DNA of 64,000 bases from Vigna angularis (taxonomy: Eukaryota > Streptophyta > Magnoliopsida > Fabales > Fabaceae), in assembly GCF_016808095.1 (NCBI RefSeq), contig NC_068972.1, positions 3,919,001 to 3,983,000 of the forward strand, in the 5' to 3' direction. Position 1 is the stretch's first letter; the number at the start of each line of letters is the position of its first letter. This document shows positions 49,086-60,271 of the stretch, piece after piece. Under the pieces are notes generated by a model. The model saw only the letters and a list, made by a program, of their open reading frames with translations, was not told where the DNA came from and searched no databases. The position numbers and the translations under genes were made by a program.

Positions 49086-49394
49086 CTCCCTTGAACTCAG
49101 AAGCACCTTTCTACATGGTTTATTGTTTTGTTTATGTTGACTGATTTCGGCATGTTTTCATCTACCTGACTGATTATGCAAGTGACTTCGATTCATAAGC
49201 TTGTTGTCTTAGTTGTCATCAAAAACTCCATAATTCTTCTTATGGTTATTTTGCCCTTTGTTTTGCTATTAGTCTAGTTTGGTCACTTGACATAAGTAAG
49301 CATTTTCTGATTGGAAAAGACATTTAATTTTGTAGCTTTAACAGCCAGACAAACAGATTTCATCATAGCAACAATTCCCCAACATATGAAGTAT

Positions 49395-49428
49395 AATCTC
49401 AATCATCTTCTTTCCCACACCTGATCTT

Positions 49429-49472
<44 letters not shown>

Positions 49473-49566
49473 ACAGCGATAGCATAAGAAATTACCTAGC
49501 ATGCGGTCATGAAGTAAAGACCTCAGTTCCAAGTTCCAAGTCATGTTAGCATCACAACACACTAAA
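49395..49566 (+). repeat. direct-repeat copy (partner at 57302-57424)
   Basis: ATGCCACAGCGATAGCATAA, GCGGTCATGAAGTAAAGACC and TTAGCATCACAACACACTA recur in the same order and orientation at 57302-57424. This copy has a (TA)n tract at 49432-49470 that the partner lacks. Confidence 0.8.
49432..49470. repeat. (TA)n microsatellite
   Basis: TA run of about 39 bp inside the left direct-repeat copy. Confidence 0.95.
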
Positions 49567-49570
49567 AACA

Positions 49571-50592
49571 AAAAATTCTTAAAAATAATTTAAATAAAAA
49601 ATCATTAAAAAAATATTCTCAAGAAACAGATTGCATGAATAGCATATTTTTATGTTGAGATACAGAGGAAGACCGAAAAAAGCAAAAATGAAAGAGAGAA
49701 AGCATTATCACAAACATGGCCTAGGCAATATTAACTAAATTAAAATTTCAGACTGAAGTCATTGAAGGTGCAAAGAAATGTTTATATATGGGTACCCATA
49801 AATCGATTCTTATTCATTCAACATGCACCAAACACAGGAGAAAGATATGTGAAGGAGAAGAATTAATAAATAGACAACATTAGCAAAAGGGTTAAGAAAC
49901 TAGAACGGCAACTACTGCTCTGTGAATCTCAAATCTCGTAATTTGATTTCTCAAACGGTTCACCCAAATGAAAATTACTTCCAAAGGTTACAGATATTTT
50001 TCAGAATAGTCAAACTTGGGGTAGTTCTGTCTCAAACCGCCTTGCTCTGATTTTTATCTCTCGCAGTCAATTAACATCAGCGTCATTTGATAAGAGAGGT
50101 TCTTGGTAGGCCAAGAAGAACGGTATGATTGGTATCTTCCTCTCAACTCTCAAGTGTATAAGGTGATCGCTTAAAAAAAAGTTCAACAATTTGTACATGC
50201 GCAAGGTTGACAACTTATCACAATCAATCTGTTGGGCAATAATGGCAATCCAGAAACTAACAGTCAGCACCATCCAGTCATGCACGGGCTCACCAAAACT
50301 ATATTTTTTTTATAAGTAATCTGGATTTATATGATCGTCATTTTTGCACTGATAAAAACATATATCTATATATGTTATGTCATTGTTTTACAATGACAAA
50401 ATAAACACTTCTCATTTGTACCATGTTTTTCTTATTTTCTTGTATTGTACGTAACATGTCTTGTTCTACTTTTTGAAAGAGTAAAACAAACCAGGGAATA
50501 GAAAGAAAAAAAAATCAGTGGTGTTGTAGAACTTTATAAAGGAAAGTGTTTTTCTGTAGAAATTGAAAAAGGGAAGTGTTTCTGTTGAATTG
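49571..50592. other. spacer and probable ARL8 promoter, no other gene seen
   Basis: AT-rich in its left half. The right ~150 bp forms the leader of the ARL8 gene. Short frames on the minus strand here are not supported. Confidence 0.5.
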
Positions 50593-52279
50593 ATGGGGTT
50601 GGGGATATGGGGAGCCTTCGTCAATTGGTTATGCAGGTGAAACTTGCTACCACTATTTTTCTCTTTCTTCTCCTTCCGGTTTTGCTCAACATCTGTCACG
50701 AAATTTAAGGCTCATAATTCTATTCTTTTGCTAATGAAGTTGTGATGAGTTATATAATGGTATTAAGTTGGAATTCAGACTTACACCGATTCTCTTATTC
50801 TAGTATACATATGATGCAGCTCTTCCTTTTCAACTGAAAAACTCCTTCATTTATTTTTGTTATCGATATTTCATTCAATAGTTTTAAAATGTTTCATTTT
50901 TCTTTCTCTTGTTTCCAATGATACAGTCTCTTTTTCAAGCAAGAAATGGAGTTATCTCTGGTTGGTCTTCAGGATGCTGGGAAAACGTCACTTATAAATG
51001 TTATTGCAGTATGTAACAGAAAACATTAATATGATTAGTTTTCCATTTCATTTGATCTTTTCCTACGTGCTGATGTCTGGTGTATGTTTGATTTTGACGA
51101 AGACTGGTGGATATAGTGAAGTGATGATTCCTACGGTAATTAAATTACCTTTCTTTAATCACTGATAATTAATTTTGATGCCATACTTTCGTGTTGTCTA
51201 TTTCCACAAATTTGAGGTTAATTGTCTGCCTGCAAATTTACTTAATGACCTTGTTACCTACAGGTAGGATTTAATATGAAAAGGATAACAAAAGGAAATG
51301 TGACAATAAAGCTATGGGACCTTGGAGGTCAGCCAAGGTTTCGCAGTATGTGGGAGAGATACTGTCGTGCTGTTTCAGCAATTGTGTATGTTCTCTAAAA
51401 AGTTTGCATCAGTCACTGAAGTATTTCTTTTTCTTATCTAGTGAAATGTTTCCTATGTCTTTCTCCCCTTAACATTAGGGTAGTGAGATTACAAATTTAC
51501 GATTGAAAAGTACAGAAATTAAACTCGGTGAAACTAACATTGCCAAAAGTGTAATTAGGCGAGTCATTGTTGTTTTCATCCAAGGCAACACAAGTTTTCA
51601 ACTTCACACTCTTTTTCCCCTTCATACTGTATAATTTCTCTTTAGATTACGTATGATTGATATACTTTATTTTGTGGAGGAACTTGCAGTTATGTTGTTG
51701 ACGCAGCTGATTATGAAAATTTACCTGTCTCTAGAGATGAACTTCATGACTTATTGAGCAAACCTTCTTTAAATGGAATTCCCATTCTAATTTTGGGTAA
51801 TAAGATTGACAAACCTGGGGCATTGTCCAAGAAAGACCTGGCAGATCAGATGTAAGTATCTTCTCTGGGGGTATTAGATGTTCAGATGTACGTACCCAAG
51901 TTGAGTATAGTGCTGATTAACTCAAAAGTTTGCTTAAACATTTCCCAAATGATGAAGTCAAAATTAAATTATAATGAAAATCACATCATGCAAGATAATT
52001 GTAACTGCAAATTTATTATCATCTTTTCTTCACCATCTAAGGATAGCCACCGAATAATTTGCTTTATTCTGATAATCTTTCCCAAATGATTTATCTTTCA
52101 GAATGTACTTGTACTTTCAATGTTTGTTTCGTATGTGCAGGGGACTGACGTCCATCACTGGTAGAGAAGTTTGTTGCATCATGATCTCCTGTAAGAACTC
52201 CACCAGCATTGATACAGTTGTTGATTGGCTTGTAAGAAATTCTAAATCAACAAACAGAAGCTCGAGTTTTGCCCTATAA
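50593..52279 (+). CDS. ARL8: ARL8-type small GTPase (ADP-ribosylation factor-like)
   Basis: Exons 50593-50636, 50927-51008, 51103-51135, 51264-51385, 51690-51851 and 52141-52279 join in frame to 193 aa. All guanine-nucleotide motifs are present: P-loop GLQDAGKT (28-35), switch I Thr in MIPTVGFN (about 53), [18 protein letters not shown] (71-88), NKID (131-134) and ISCK near 162. WERYCR after the GGQ motif is diagnostic of ARL8, which acts on lysosome/vacuole and endomembrane traffic; plant ARL8 proteins are also co-opted by tobamoviruses. The N-terminal amphipathic helix ([18 protein letters not shown]) fits membrane attachment. It is slightly longer than the usual ~185 aa because of a Ser-rich tail. 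The last exon and 3' UTR have decayed copies at 59918-60130 and 62326-62546, next to tRNA-Pro genes. Confidence 0.95.
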
Positions 52280-52738
52280 GTCTATTTGTACGTTGTATTA
52301 CAGACGAACCTATCTGATTTAAGTGAAGTTCTGTTGGTATGATACAAGCTTACATCATACCAGACAACATGTGATTTCATACGTACGTTGTTACAGAATG
52401 CATCTGAGTTAAATTATAAATTAAGACAATTGCTAATGCCGCATGTGTAACGGATTCGAATAAACTTTTGTGTATACTTTGTTTTTAAGATTGTGACTGA
52501 TACTTGCAAACTTGTGGAGAGATACAAAAATCAAATCAACTGCTAAGTGTCTGATGGAAGGGCTAGCAGTATTTTTGTGGTTAACCGACAAGGCTAATGC
52601 AGTCAGATTGTTCGGATTTTTTTATATCTACTGTTCTTTTGGTGGAAGAAACAAAAAAACAGCAAGTTCTTAAATTTTTCTGGTTGAGAAAACACAATTC
52701 TTTGTGCCTAGTCACTGATAAATGTGAAAAAAATTGAA

Positions 52739-52810
52739 GGGGCATTCCGAGAATCGAACTCGGGACCTCTCGCACCCAAAGCGAGAATCATACCACTAGA
52801 CCAAATGCCC
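52739..52810 (-). tRNA. tRNA-Pro (anticodon TGG), array copy 1
   Basis: A 72-nt cloverleaf. Acceptor GGGCATT/AATGCCC with discriminator C, D arm with TGGTCTAGTGGTAT (A box), anticodon stem CTCGC/GCGAG with loop TTTGGGT (TGG), T arm CCGAG-TTCGATT-CTCGG (B box). A T7 run follows on the minus strand, a Pol III terminator. It lies 460 bp after the ARL8 stop, on the opposite strand. Confidence 0.96.
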
Positions 52811-53048
52811 ACATTGAAGTGAAAGCAGCCACGTTAAATTTATGTTGTTTTATTCATGCCAACTTGTCTGCTTTTCGATACAAAGATTGCATACAAATGA
52901 CCCAACATTTAACTAAACAAACTAACAGCTTGTTAGAGCTGCAAAAAGTTAAAATTTAGAAATAATAGCTTCTGCTTGTTAGTATTTATGTGCACCAAAT
53001 AACAAGTAAGTCAGGTCAAGCTTGTAAGCTTCCCAATCATGAAAACGT

Positions 53049-53131
53049 AGGAGATTCCGAGAATGATGTTGTTAGAAATATCAGAAATATGTAAACATAT
53101 TAAAAAACTTATGGTAACGGACCAAAAGCCT
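53049..53131 (-). pseudogene. broken tRNA-Pro relic
   Basis: AGGAGATTCCGAGAATGATG (3' acceptor and T-arm side) and GGACCAAAAGCC (D arm and 5' acceptor) are separated by unrelated AT-rich sequence. It occupies the same relative position as the relics at 58747, 59677 and 62133, within shared flanking sequence (CAAATTTTGT just to the right). Confidence 0.55.
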
Positions 53132-53249
53132 TATTCTGCAAATTTTGTTGCTAATTCTATTAAAATCTAGTGGATTGTTTGGTGAAATTACTGTAGGGTG
53201 AATTTGAAGTTAAAACTGTGATTTATTTTAAAAAGAATTAGAACTATTA

Positions 53250-54010
53250 AATGAAAATTAAATGTGAAATATGTGATTATAAGTTCTCTTGGCGCCTTAT
53301 AAATTATCAAACATATCATAATAAATCACAAACGGTTAGGATGGCAAATTAAAACAATAAGCCAAAAGGTTAGCATGAGAAACTTACATATGCTCCTCGT
53401 ATTCTTAGAAGCAATTTTTATTTTGACAGAAATATTTATACTAATTAGATGTGTATCTATTTTTTAAAATTTGGTATAAAATTGAAATGAGTATATAACT
53501 TCGTCTTCATTTTAATATTTATCTTTTTTTTAAAGTAATTAAATATTTATCTTTGTTAAAATACTTTTAAGTTATTAAATAATATAAAAAAATCACTAGT
53601 TTTCTTAATTTTAGTTTTATAACTTATTTTTATGACACATTTGATTATTTTTATTTAATTTACATTGAATATTTAATCATTTCATATTTTGATAATAGGG
53701 ATGAAAATGAAATACTCAACTCACACTTATCCCACTTTATTATCATTCTTAACAAAAGTAAGCACAAATAATACATAAGAAAAATAAGGAGGAAACATGC
53801 GTATAGGAATAATTTTAATTCCCAGGACACATAAAATTTTTAATTTCAAGACCTAAAATTTATAGTATCTCAATAGCAGATCTTCAGTAAAAATCTTAAA
53901 TATAAAATCTATTATTTATAAAAATCTTCAGGAAGATTTGTATACAATAAAAAGTGTTATATTTTAATTTTTTTAGTAAAAAGAATTTAAAAGAGTACCA
54001 GAAAAAAAGT
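53250..54010. other. AT-rich spacer, no gene seen
   Basis: Low-complexity sequence between the first tRNA-Pro unit and the LIP2 upstream region. Confidence 0.5.
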
Positions 54011-54049
54011 TAGCAAAATCTATATATATAAATTAAAAATTAGTGTCTG

Positions 54050-54440
54050 AAAACAAGATATTGCAATGAAGGTCCAATGAACAAATGTTTGACGGACTAT
54101 TATTGTCCGAAGGCTTTGGTCTGAAGCCCTCGTGTTGAAGCCTTTGCTCTCAAATCCTGTACTCTCAGCCCCTTTGTTCTGAAGCCGTCGCTCAAACCCT
54201 TTGCTCTCACAGTCGTCGTTGTCAGACACTGCATCTTGGGCCACTCTGTTATATTTTGGAAGGTATTAATTGCATTTTTTTCGAGCTCTGTATGTTTGTT
54301 TCTCCTTTCTATATCTGCTTATATTCGGATTATAAGCAAGGGTTCGCCAAAATTCGTTTTTCTTTTAGGTATTGTTGGTTCAGTTATTGCTAAAGAAGGC
54401 AGTCTGCCTGACGCTTCTGGTCTCGTATCCGGTGTTTTCA
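54050..54440 (+). promoter_or_regulatory. possible non-coding 5' exons of LIP2
   Basis: A less AT-rich patch with repeated phrases of the type CGAAGGC, TGAAGCC and TTTGCTCTCA (54110-54200), ending TTTTGGAAGGTATT, a good 5' splice site at about 54260. A second patch (54370-54440) ends TTTTCAAGGTTAG. LIP2 genes can carry 5' UTR introns, so these may be untranslated exons of the gene whose coding exon starts at 55515. No transcript evidence is available. Confidence 0.3.
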
Positions 54441-54507
54441 AGGTTAGTTTTTGTGAGATCGACTTGTTTATATGGGAGGTGTTGTTTTTGTTATGCTTCG
54501 TTTAGTC

Positions 54508-55345
54508 AATTGTTAGAATAGAATATAATTATATATTATAAATATTATAGATAACCAATTATTCTATTCAAGTTGATAATTTGCTATTATATAATACCAA
54601 ACATTTTGATTCAATTAACTATTCTATTGATTTATCTCTTATTATGATAGTTGATAATTGAGTTTATAGTGCTATCTAGTGTCGGGTCCCCTAGATTCCC
54701 ATGTTCTTGGTGGTAATGCTCTTGTAAGAGAATGTGTTAGAGCCCACATTCGCTAGAGGAGTAAGTTCCAATACCTTGATATGGTATCATAAGTGATTTT
54801 TCCACATTCATTTCAATAATTTTTTGTTCTCTCTCATGGATGTCAAAGATGAAAACTCTAATACTTTAATATGGTATCATAAGTGATTATGTCTACTCTA
54901 GATGTTAGGCATTTGACCGATGATTTAGCTTTTTATGATATTTTTATCAATCATTTGTCTAAAGGTAAATGAATTGTTGATTCGGATGCCAATACTTATG
55001 TTTTCAATCTTATAGACATGTCAATAATAAAATCTTTTGTTACCCAATTAATATGCTATTCTTATAGTATCTATTGGAGTTGTTCAACTTTCTCCTACAT
55101 TGGTGCTTTGTAATGTTTTCTAGGTACTTCAATTTAATTTTTATTTATTGTCTGATAGTGCCTTATTGGCCCATACTGATTTGTTAATCACCTTTCTCAA
55201 AGATATTTTTTTCTATTCAAGAGATGTTCCAACACTAGGAAGACTGCTAGTGGTAATCTTATTGAAGGATTGTATGTGTTGTCTCCTTCAGTTTATTGAT
55301 GTTTCTCCTTCACTTTTTTTTCTCCTGTGGTTGGTGCTTTTGGAT
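54508..55345 (+). mobile_element. Ty1/copia relic (LTR-like start, PBS-like site, GAG-pre-integrase fragment)
   Basis: Starts TGTTAGAATAGAATATAATT, like a copia LTR. TATGGTATCATAAGTG, close to a Met-tRNA primer-binding site (TGGTATCAGAGC), occurs at about 54780 and again at about 54870. Further right, frames broken by shifts and stops read like the copia GAG-pre-integrase region: IVDSDANT, SPTLVLCNVF, LLSDSALLAHTDLLITFLKD and LIEGLYVLSPSVY. It lies directly upstream of the LIP2 coding exon. Dead element. Confidence 0.6.
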
Positions 55346-55514
55346 GAATGAGAATCGATTTCTGGCCACCCATATAGGCATTTCTTTGCACCTTTGATGA
55401 CTTCGGGCTAAAATTTCAATTTAGTCAATGTTACCTATCCCCTGTTTGTGATGATACTCACTCTCGTTCTTGCATTTCACTGTCTTCCTATCTTTCTTGG
55501 CATAAGAATAGGGA

Positions 55515-56219
55515 ATGAGGGGTTTGCGAAGCCTGGAGGTCTGGAAACTAGGAGTTGTCAACTACATTGATGCATTGAAACTGCAGGAAAAACTGGCCTT
55601 GGATAGAAAGCTTCATAAGAGATGTGATACTCTTCTGTCTTTGCAACACCCCCCTACATACACTGTGGGCAAAAGGCAAACTGTTCACAATTTGTTAATT
55701 CCCCAGTCAGAGTTGGAAGCAATTGGAGCTGAACTTCACTACACTCAAAGGGGAGGAGACATTACATTTCATGGTCCCCGCCAAGCTATTTTGTATCCTA
55801 TCATATCACTTCGTGACATTGGGCTTGGTGCTCGGAGTTTTGTGGAGAAAATCGAGTCAACCATGATTGAACTGGCTGCTATGTATGGCGTGAAAGCTTG
55901 TCCTGGACAAAGTGGTGAAACTGGGGTATGGGTTGGAGAAAGGAAGATAGGTGCTATTGGCGTTCGGATATCGGGTGGAATCACTTCTCATGGGATGGCA
56001 TTTAACATTGATCCTGATTTAAGCTACTTCAGGCACATTGTTCCTTGTGGAATTGCGGATAAAGATGTAACATCTTTGAGAAGGGAGACAGATGTTGTCC
56101 TTCCTGAGGGAGAAATAGTACAGGAACAATTGATTTCATGTTTTGCAAGAATCTTTGGTTATAATAACCTGATTTGGAAGGAGGATGCTACAGTACATTT
56201 TGATTACGAAACTGAATGA
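55515..56219 (+). CDS. LIP2: lipoyl(octanoyl) transferase, mitochondrial LIP2 type
   Basis: Intronless coding exon, 234 aa, matching the size of Arabidopsis LIP2. It transfers octanoyl from acyl carrier protein to the H protein and E2 subunits, the first step in making protein-bound lipoate in mitochondria. Visible: LQHPPTYTVGKRQ (44-55), RGGDITFHGPRQ (79-90) for acyl binding, catalytic Lys144 in ERKIGAIGVRI, SHGMAFNI (158-165), and catalytic Cys178 in PCGIADKDVTSL. All key LipB-family residues are intact. The start MRGLRSLEVWKLG agrees with LIP2 proteins, which lack a long cleavable leader. The coding exon sits between a copia relic and one arm of a large inverted repeat that begins about 110 bp after the stop. 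Confidence 0.95.
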   Translation: MRGLRSLEVWKLGVVNYIDALKLQEKLALDRKLHKRCDTLLSLQHPPTYTVGKRQTVHNLLIPQSELEAIGAELHYTQRGGDITFHGPRQAILYPIISLRDIGLGARSFVEKIESTMIELAAMYGVKACPGQSGETGVWVGERKIGAIGVRISGGITSHGMAFNIDPDLSYFRHIVPCGIADKDVTSLRRETDVVLPEGEIVQEQLISCFARIFGYNNLIWKEDATVHFDYETE

Positions 56220-56330
56220 GATTCAGTTATTTGAGCTAGCAAACAACTGTAGATATTTGTTTCTCCTTGCATTCTTTTGTCAAATCTTTTAAGTTAATAT
56301 AATTCTTTCTTATCTACATATGTACCAGAA

Positions 56331-57240
56331 CATGATCGAGGAATCAATTTGATTAAACTAGCCAATGAATATTATTTAAACAAAATATCATATTAAGGTT
56401 GTTAGTGCATATTCCATTTAATTCTTGCTGACATGGGCAACAAAGTTTTTCTCAACAGAAAATACTGAACCTACAGTCTCACATGCAAATTTGATTCTAA
56501 ACAAGAGACACTTTGATTTAAAAACCTCCATTATTGAAAGCAAAACTTTATTCCAGACCAAATAAAATAACCTCAAAACTTCATCAAATACCATATAAAA
56601 ATGGTTACATGCTTTAACGGGGGAAATTCTGCTAATTATAGAGGTAATGGGATGTTGGAAAATTACAGTGAGTAGACAACGACAATATATTGAAACTAAT
56701 TAATGTTCCACGCATAATATAAATATCTTCATAGATACGATGTGTCTACAAGTATAATTTGTTCGTTATTGAGTTCTATATAAAAATGCAATTGCACGTA
56801 AACTAACGGGTTACAATTAGGAGTATCATTATAAACTAGACGGCAAAAGATGCTTCTCTTGGGAGTAAGAAACTTCATGCTCCTAGAAAGTAATCTTACC
56901 CAGCTAAATTTAGCTGTATAATGAAAGTAATATAGCAAAATGAGGAAACCCGGTATAAATATCGTCCGTGATTAGTCACATGATATATATTGGCATGTGA
57001 TGGAAAGATTGAAGAAATGTCAGAAGTATGGGATTTTATTAAAGACCATAAGATAAGCCCCTTCCGTTCCATGTTAATACTCTGTGCATCAATCTTCTCA
57101 TTCCTCCTCAATTCCCAAAAGCTGAATCCTTCACAGCTATTGAGTGTTCATTGCCAAAAAAAAAACTTTAAATGTTTTTTCATCCTCTGAAAGAGTGCGG
57201 GCTACCTAAATCCTTTATTCTCCATTGTTGCAATAGTCTT
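56331..57240 (-). repeat. right arm of ~870-bp inverted repeat
   Basis: Inverted copy of 48215-49085. Shared phrases in order include GAACATGAT, AATTTGATTAAACTAG, ATTCTTGCTGACATGG, CAGTCTCACATGCAAATTT, GTTATTGAGTTCTATA, CACATGATATATATTGGCAT and AGTCTTCACT. The arm ends before the coding part of the peptide gene would begin. It includes the stretch equivalent to that gene's distal promoter only. Confidence 0.85.
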
Positions 57241-57301
57241 CACTCATCAACCACCAAAAATTAAAAAAAAAGTTGCCAAACTTCAAATGCTTCAGTGTAC
57301 T

Positions 57302-57424
57302 TCTCTTCCGCACCTGAACTTAAGAAAAATATGCCACAGAAGTAGCATAGCTAATTACTTAGCACATGGTCATGAAGTCAAGACCACATTTCCAAGTTCC
57401 AATTAATATTAGCATCACAACACA
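57302..57424 (+). repeat. direct-repeat copy (partner at 49395-49566)
   Basis: Same-orientation copy of 49395-49566 without its (TA)n tract. It follows the inverted arm by only about 60 bp, so inverted and direct pieces of the same source region lie side by side. Confidence 0.8.
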
Positions 57425-57429
57425 CTACC

Positions 57430-58217
57430 TTCCAAAGACTTACCATTTAACATAGGGAGTACTCGTTAGTCATTATTAAAAGTGCCTCCAAAATCCAGAT
57501 GAGAAAACTGAGGATGCGGGAATCAACATTTAGAGTTATTAAGATGAAACTTTTCCATCCCCATTGCACCCAAATTCAACTATAATTATGTCTACTTTTC
57601 AAGTCACAAACAATCAATTATATAGATTATTGTAATGTGTTTTTTCATTCAACCAAACATATTTAAACTTGGAATCAGTCTAGGTTAAACATTACCAACT
57701 ATCAGATTTGACCAATTTATGTATATCATACAAACAAGAGTGTAAGAATCTATGCATATAACAAGCAAGAATTTGACAGCATATGATTTGAATCACATCT
57801 TAGTACATGCTAATGCTACATGCGTAGTGGACACAGATAAATAATTGTGCAAGTTGTTCACGTACATTTCTGTTAAGATTTTGGGTGCTAGACATCATGG
57901 ACAAGACCACAATTCAAAACCTACTTTTTCAATTTGAAATAACATAGATGACTTAGCAATATTACTTCATTGTAGGATGTAGAGTTCAAATGATGTACTA
58001 GAGACTTGATATCACATAACACAAACTCAGTGTTGTGGCTCAGCTTTCAAACTAGTGGAGATAAGTAATCAAAGAAACTTTAAGTGCTTCTTGGGAGTCT
58101 GTCTTGGTGCTCAATTCTCAAGGACTAAAATAGCTAAATCAGTGTATGCCTTTTGCCAAGTCAATGAGAAACACGCATGAGAACAATACATGCATAGATG
58201 AATGTGAAAAAAATATA
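57430..58217. repeat. tRNA-Pro unit flank
   Basis: From about 57880 the sequence GGGTGCTAGACATCATGGAC and the phrase TTAGCAATATTACTTCATTG recur before the tRNA-Pro at 63122 and near the right edge of the window (63808 onward), defining the repeat unit that precedes each tRNA. No ARL8-exon relic is recognisable in this unit. Confidence 0.65.
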
Positions 58218-58289
58218 GGGGCATTCCGAGAATCGAACTCGGGACCTCTCGCACCCAAAGCGAGAATCATACCACTAGACCAAATGCCC
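58218..58289 (-). tRNA. tRNA-Pro (anticodon TGG), array copy 2
   Basis: A 72-nt sequence matching the tRNA-Pro at 52739-52810 base for base as far as I can read, with loop TTTGGGT and A and B boxes intact, followed on the minus strand by a T7 run. Confidence 0.96.
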
Positions 58290-58746
58290 TAATTGAGATT
58301 AAGGGAGTTAATTTAATTCTATCTTAAAAATTGTTTTCGCAAGTCACATTTTCTGCAATTCTATATTAGGATTGCATACAAAAGACAAGATAATTTGCTG
58401 TTACAGTGAAGGAATAAAAGAGAGTTTACTTATTTACCCCTCTGATCTTATATTTTAACACCAACTAATACTTGCAACATAATATTTTACTGCATTAATT
58501 TGTCACTTAGTTGGTATTCAAAATTTTCCAGCTAAAACTGTTGACGTAGGAATCAATGATCTGAACACTCATTCACATGGAGCCTCTGATGCTAATTGTT
58601 ATTTAAAAAAACAGACAAACAAGTCAAGCTTGTCAGCTTCCAAAGCTCCAAAAGGCTAATTTAGAAATAATACCTGTGTTTGTTGGTATTTAATTGCTAA
58701 ATAACAAATGAAGTAAGGTATTGAGTTTCCAAATTATCAAAATGTA

Positions 58747-58782
58747 GGGCATTCCCAGAATCATACCGCAAGACCAAAAGCC
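58747..58782 (-). pseudogene. tRNA-Pro relic with the middle deleted
   Basis: GGGCATTCCCAGAATCATAC then CGCAAGACCAAAAGCC: both acceptor ends and the D arm remain, but most of the T arm and the whole anticodon arm are missing. It lies about 460 bp right of the intact tRNA in this unit. Confidence 0.75.
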
Positions 58783-59230
58783 TAATTTTATGCAAATTTT
58801 GTAGTTTTCTATTATATTAGAAACTTGCTTGCACCCAAAGCTATAATCCTTGTGCTAGATCAATTGCTCTCAAGCATGGAAATTGTGAGGAGCTAGTAAA
58901 ATCTGTCTAGTTTTTTGTTGAAATCGTTAATGCATGCCACACTGTCTGCAGTTATATTGTAAATTGCATATAAAGTGGCCAGATATGGTTACCTGGATAA
59001 GGAATTACCAGTTAAGGTACTTGAAACACAAAATCATACACCAAAATCTCTGTTTGTTGTCACTGATGATTGCAAATCAAAGTAACTTCTACTGTTGCCT
59101 CTAGGGAAGGTTTCTTGATGCTCAACTGTAAGAGCTAATACAAGTATTATTTTCTGAAATAGGATCTGAGAATGCAGTGCATATGTCAACAAAAGCACTT
59201 CAAAATAATGTACACATTTTAAAACAAAAG

Positions 59231-59302
59231 GGGGCATTCCGAGAATCGAACTCGGGACCTCTCGCACCCAAAGCGAGAATCATACCACTAGACCAAATGC
59301 CC
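59231..59302 (-). tRNA. tRNA-Pro (anticodon TGG), array copy 3
   Basis: Another 72-nt copy with loop TTTGGGT and intact A and B boxes. It begins 1013 bp after the start of copy 2. A TTTT run follows on the minus strand. Confidence 0.96.
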
Positions 59303-59676
59303 ACATTGAAGGGGAAATGACCAGATTTTCTTATCAGTCAAGGTATCAAAGAGCTTACATATTCACCTCCACTCTTTTATTTTAGGATAAATGAGACTTA
59401 CAACACATAATTATATTATATTTTCAGGGACAAGTAGCGATTTGCTACCAAACCCTTCCAGTTAAAACTAATAATGTATCTTAGCTTTCATTCCAATGCA
59501 CTCACATGGAGCATATCATGCTTATTGCTATTTAACAAAAACAAGTTAACAAGTCAAGAATGTCAGCTTCCAAAGCTTTGAAGGGCTAAAAGTTAAGAAT
59601 AACGTCTGATGCTTCTTCCTATTTAATTACACAAGTTAACAAATCATGTTAAGCTTATTAGAATCCATTAAAATAT

Positions 59677-59745
59677 AAAGCATTTCAAGAATGAATATGT
59701 GACCTCTCACACCCTAAGATAATCATACAACTGATCAAAAAGTCC
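59677..59745 (-). pseudogene. decayed tRNA-Pro relic
   Basis: Near full length (AAAGCATTTCAAGAATGAAT, GTGACCTCTCACACCCTAAG, then AAAAAGTCC) but with acceptor, T-arm and anticodon-stem mismatches that would prevent folding. The loop reads TTAGGGT, as in the AGG copy at 60272. Confidence 0.75.
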
Positions 59746-59917
59746 AATTGTGAAATTATGTTGTTTGCTAATTATATTAAAAACTAAAAAATTGGTTTGG
59801 TGAAATTATTTTAGGGTGGATTCTGAACTTAAAGCTTTGCTTCTGACTTGCACATCTAACTTTGTTTACCACATGACATCAGTAAATGGTAGCATTCTAC
59901 TTTTTAACAAATTGAAA

Positions 59918-60130
59918 CATTACGTGTACTTTCAAGGTTATTTCACAAGTCCAGCATCAATGATAGAGAAGTTTGTTGCTTCACAATTACTTGTAAAAAC
60001 TACACAAACATTCATACAGTAGTTGATTGGACAATAAAACATTTTATATCAAAGAAGTAAAGTCACGATATTTATATCTATTTGTTAGTTGCATTATAGA
60101 CTGAACCAAGCTGAATGAAGCAACTTCTGG
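59918..60130 (+). pseudogene. decayed copy of ARL8 last exon and 3' UTR
   Basis: GTGTACTTTCAAGGTTATTT, GATAGAGAAGTTTGTTGCTT, ACTTGTAAAAACTACACAAA and ATACAGTAGTTGATTGG align with 52103-52235 of the ARL8 gene, including the end of its last intron, with frame-breaking changes. The following 90 bp resemble the ARL8 3' UTR. On the strand opposite to the tRNA, as in the parent locus. Confidence 0.8.
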
Positions 60131-60271
60131 ACGTCATTTGGTTTTTCTTTTCCTTTCCAAACTGGCCTACACTGAATCATAGTATTGGGTGCAAGGCATC
60201 AGCCACAACAATTCACAACCATCTTCCTTATTCAATTAAAACATAAATACAAAAAAAATGAAATAAAAATA

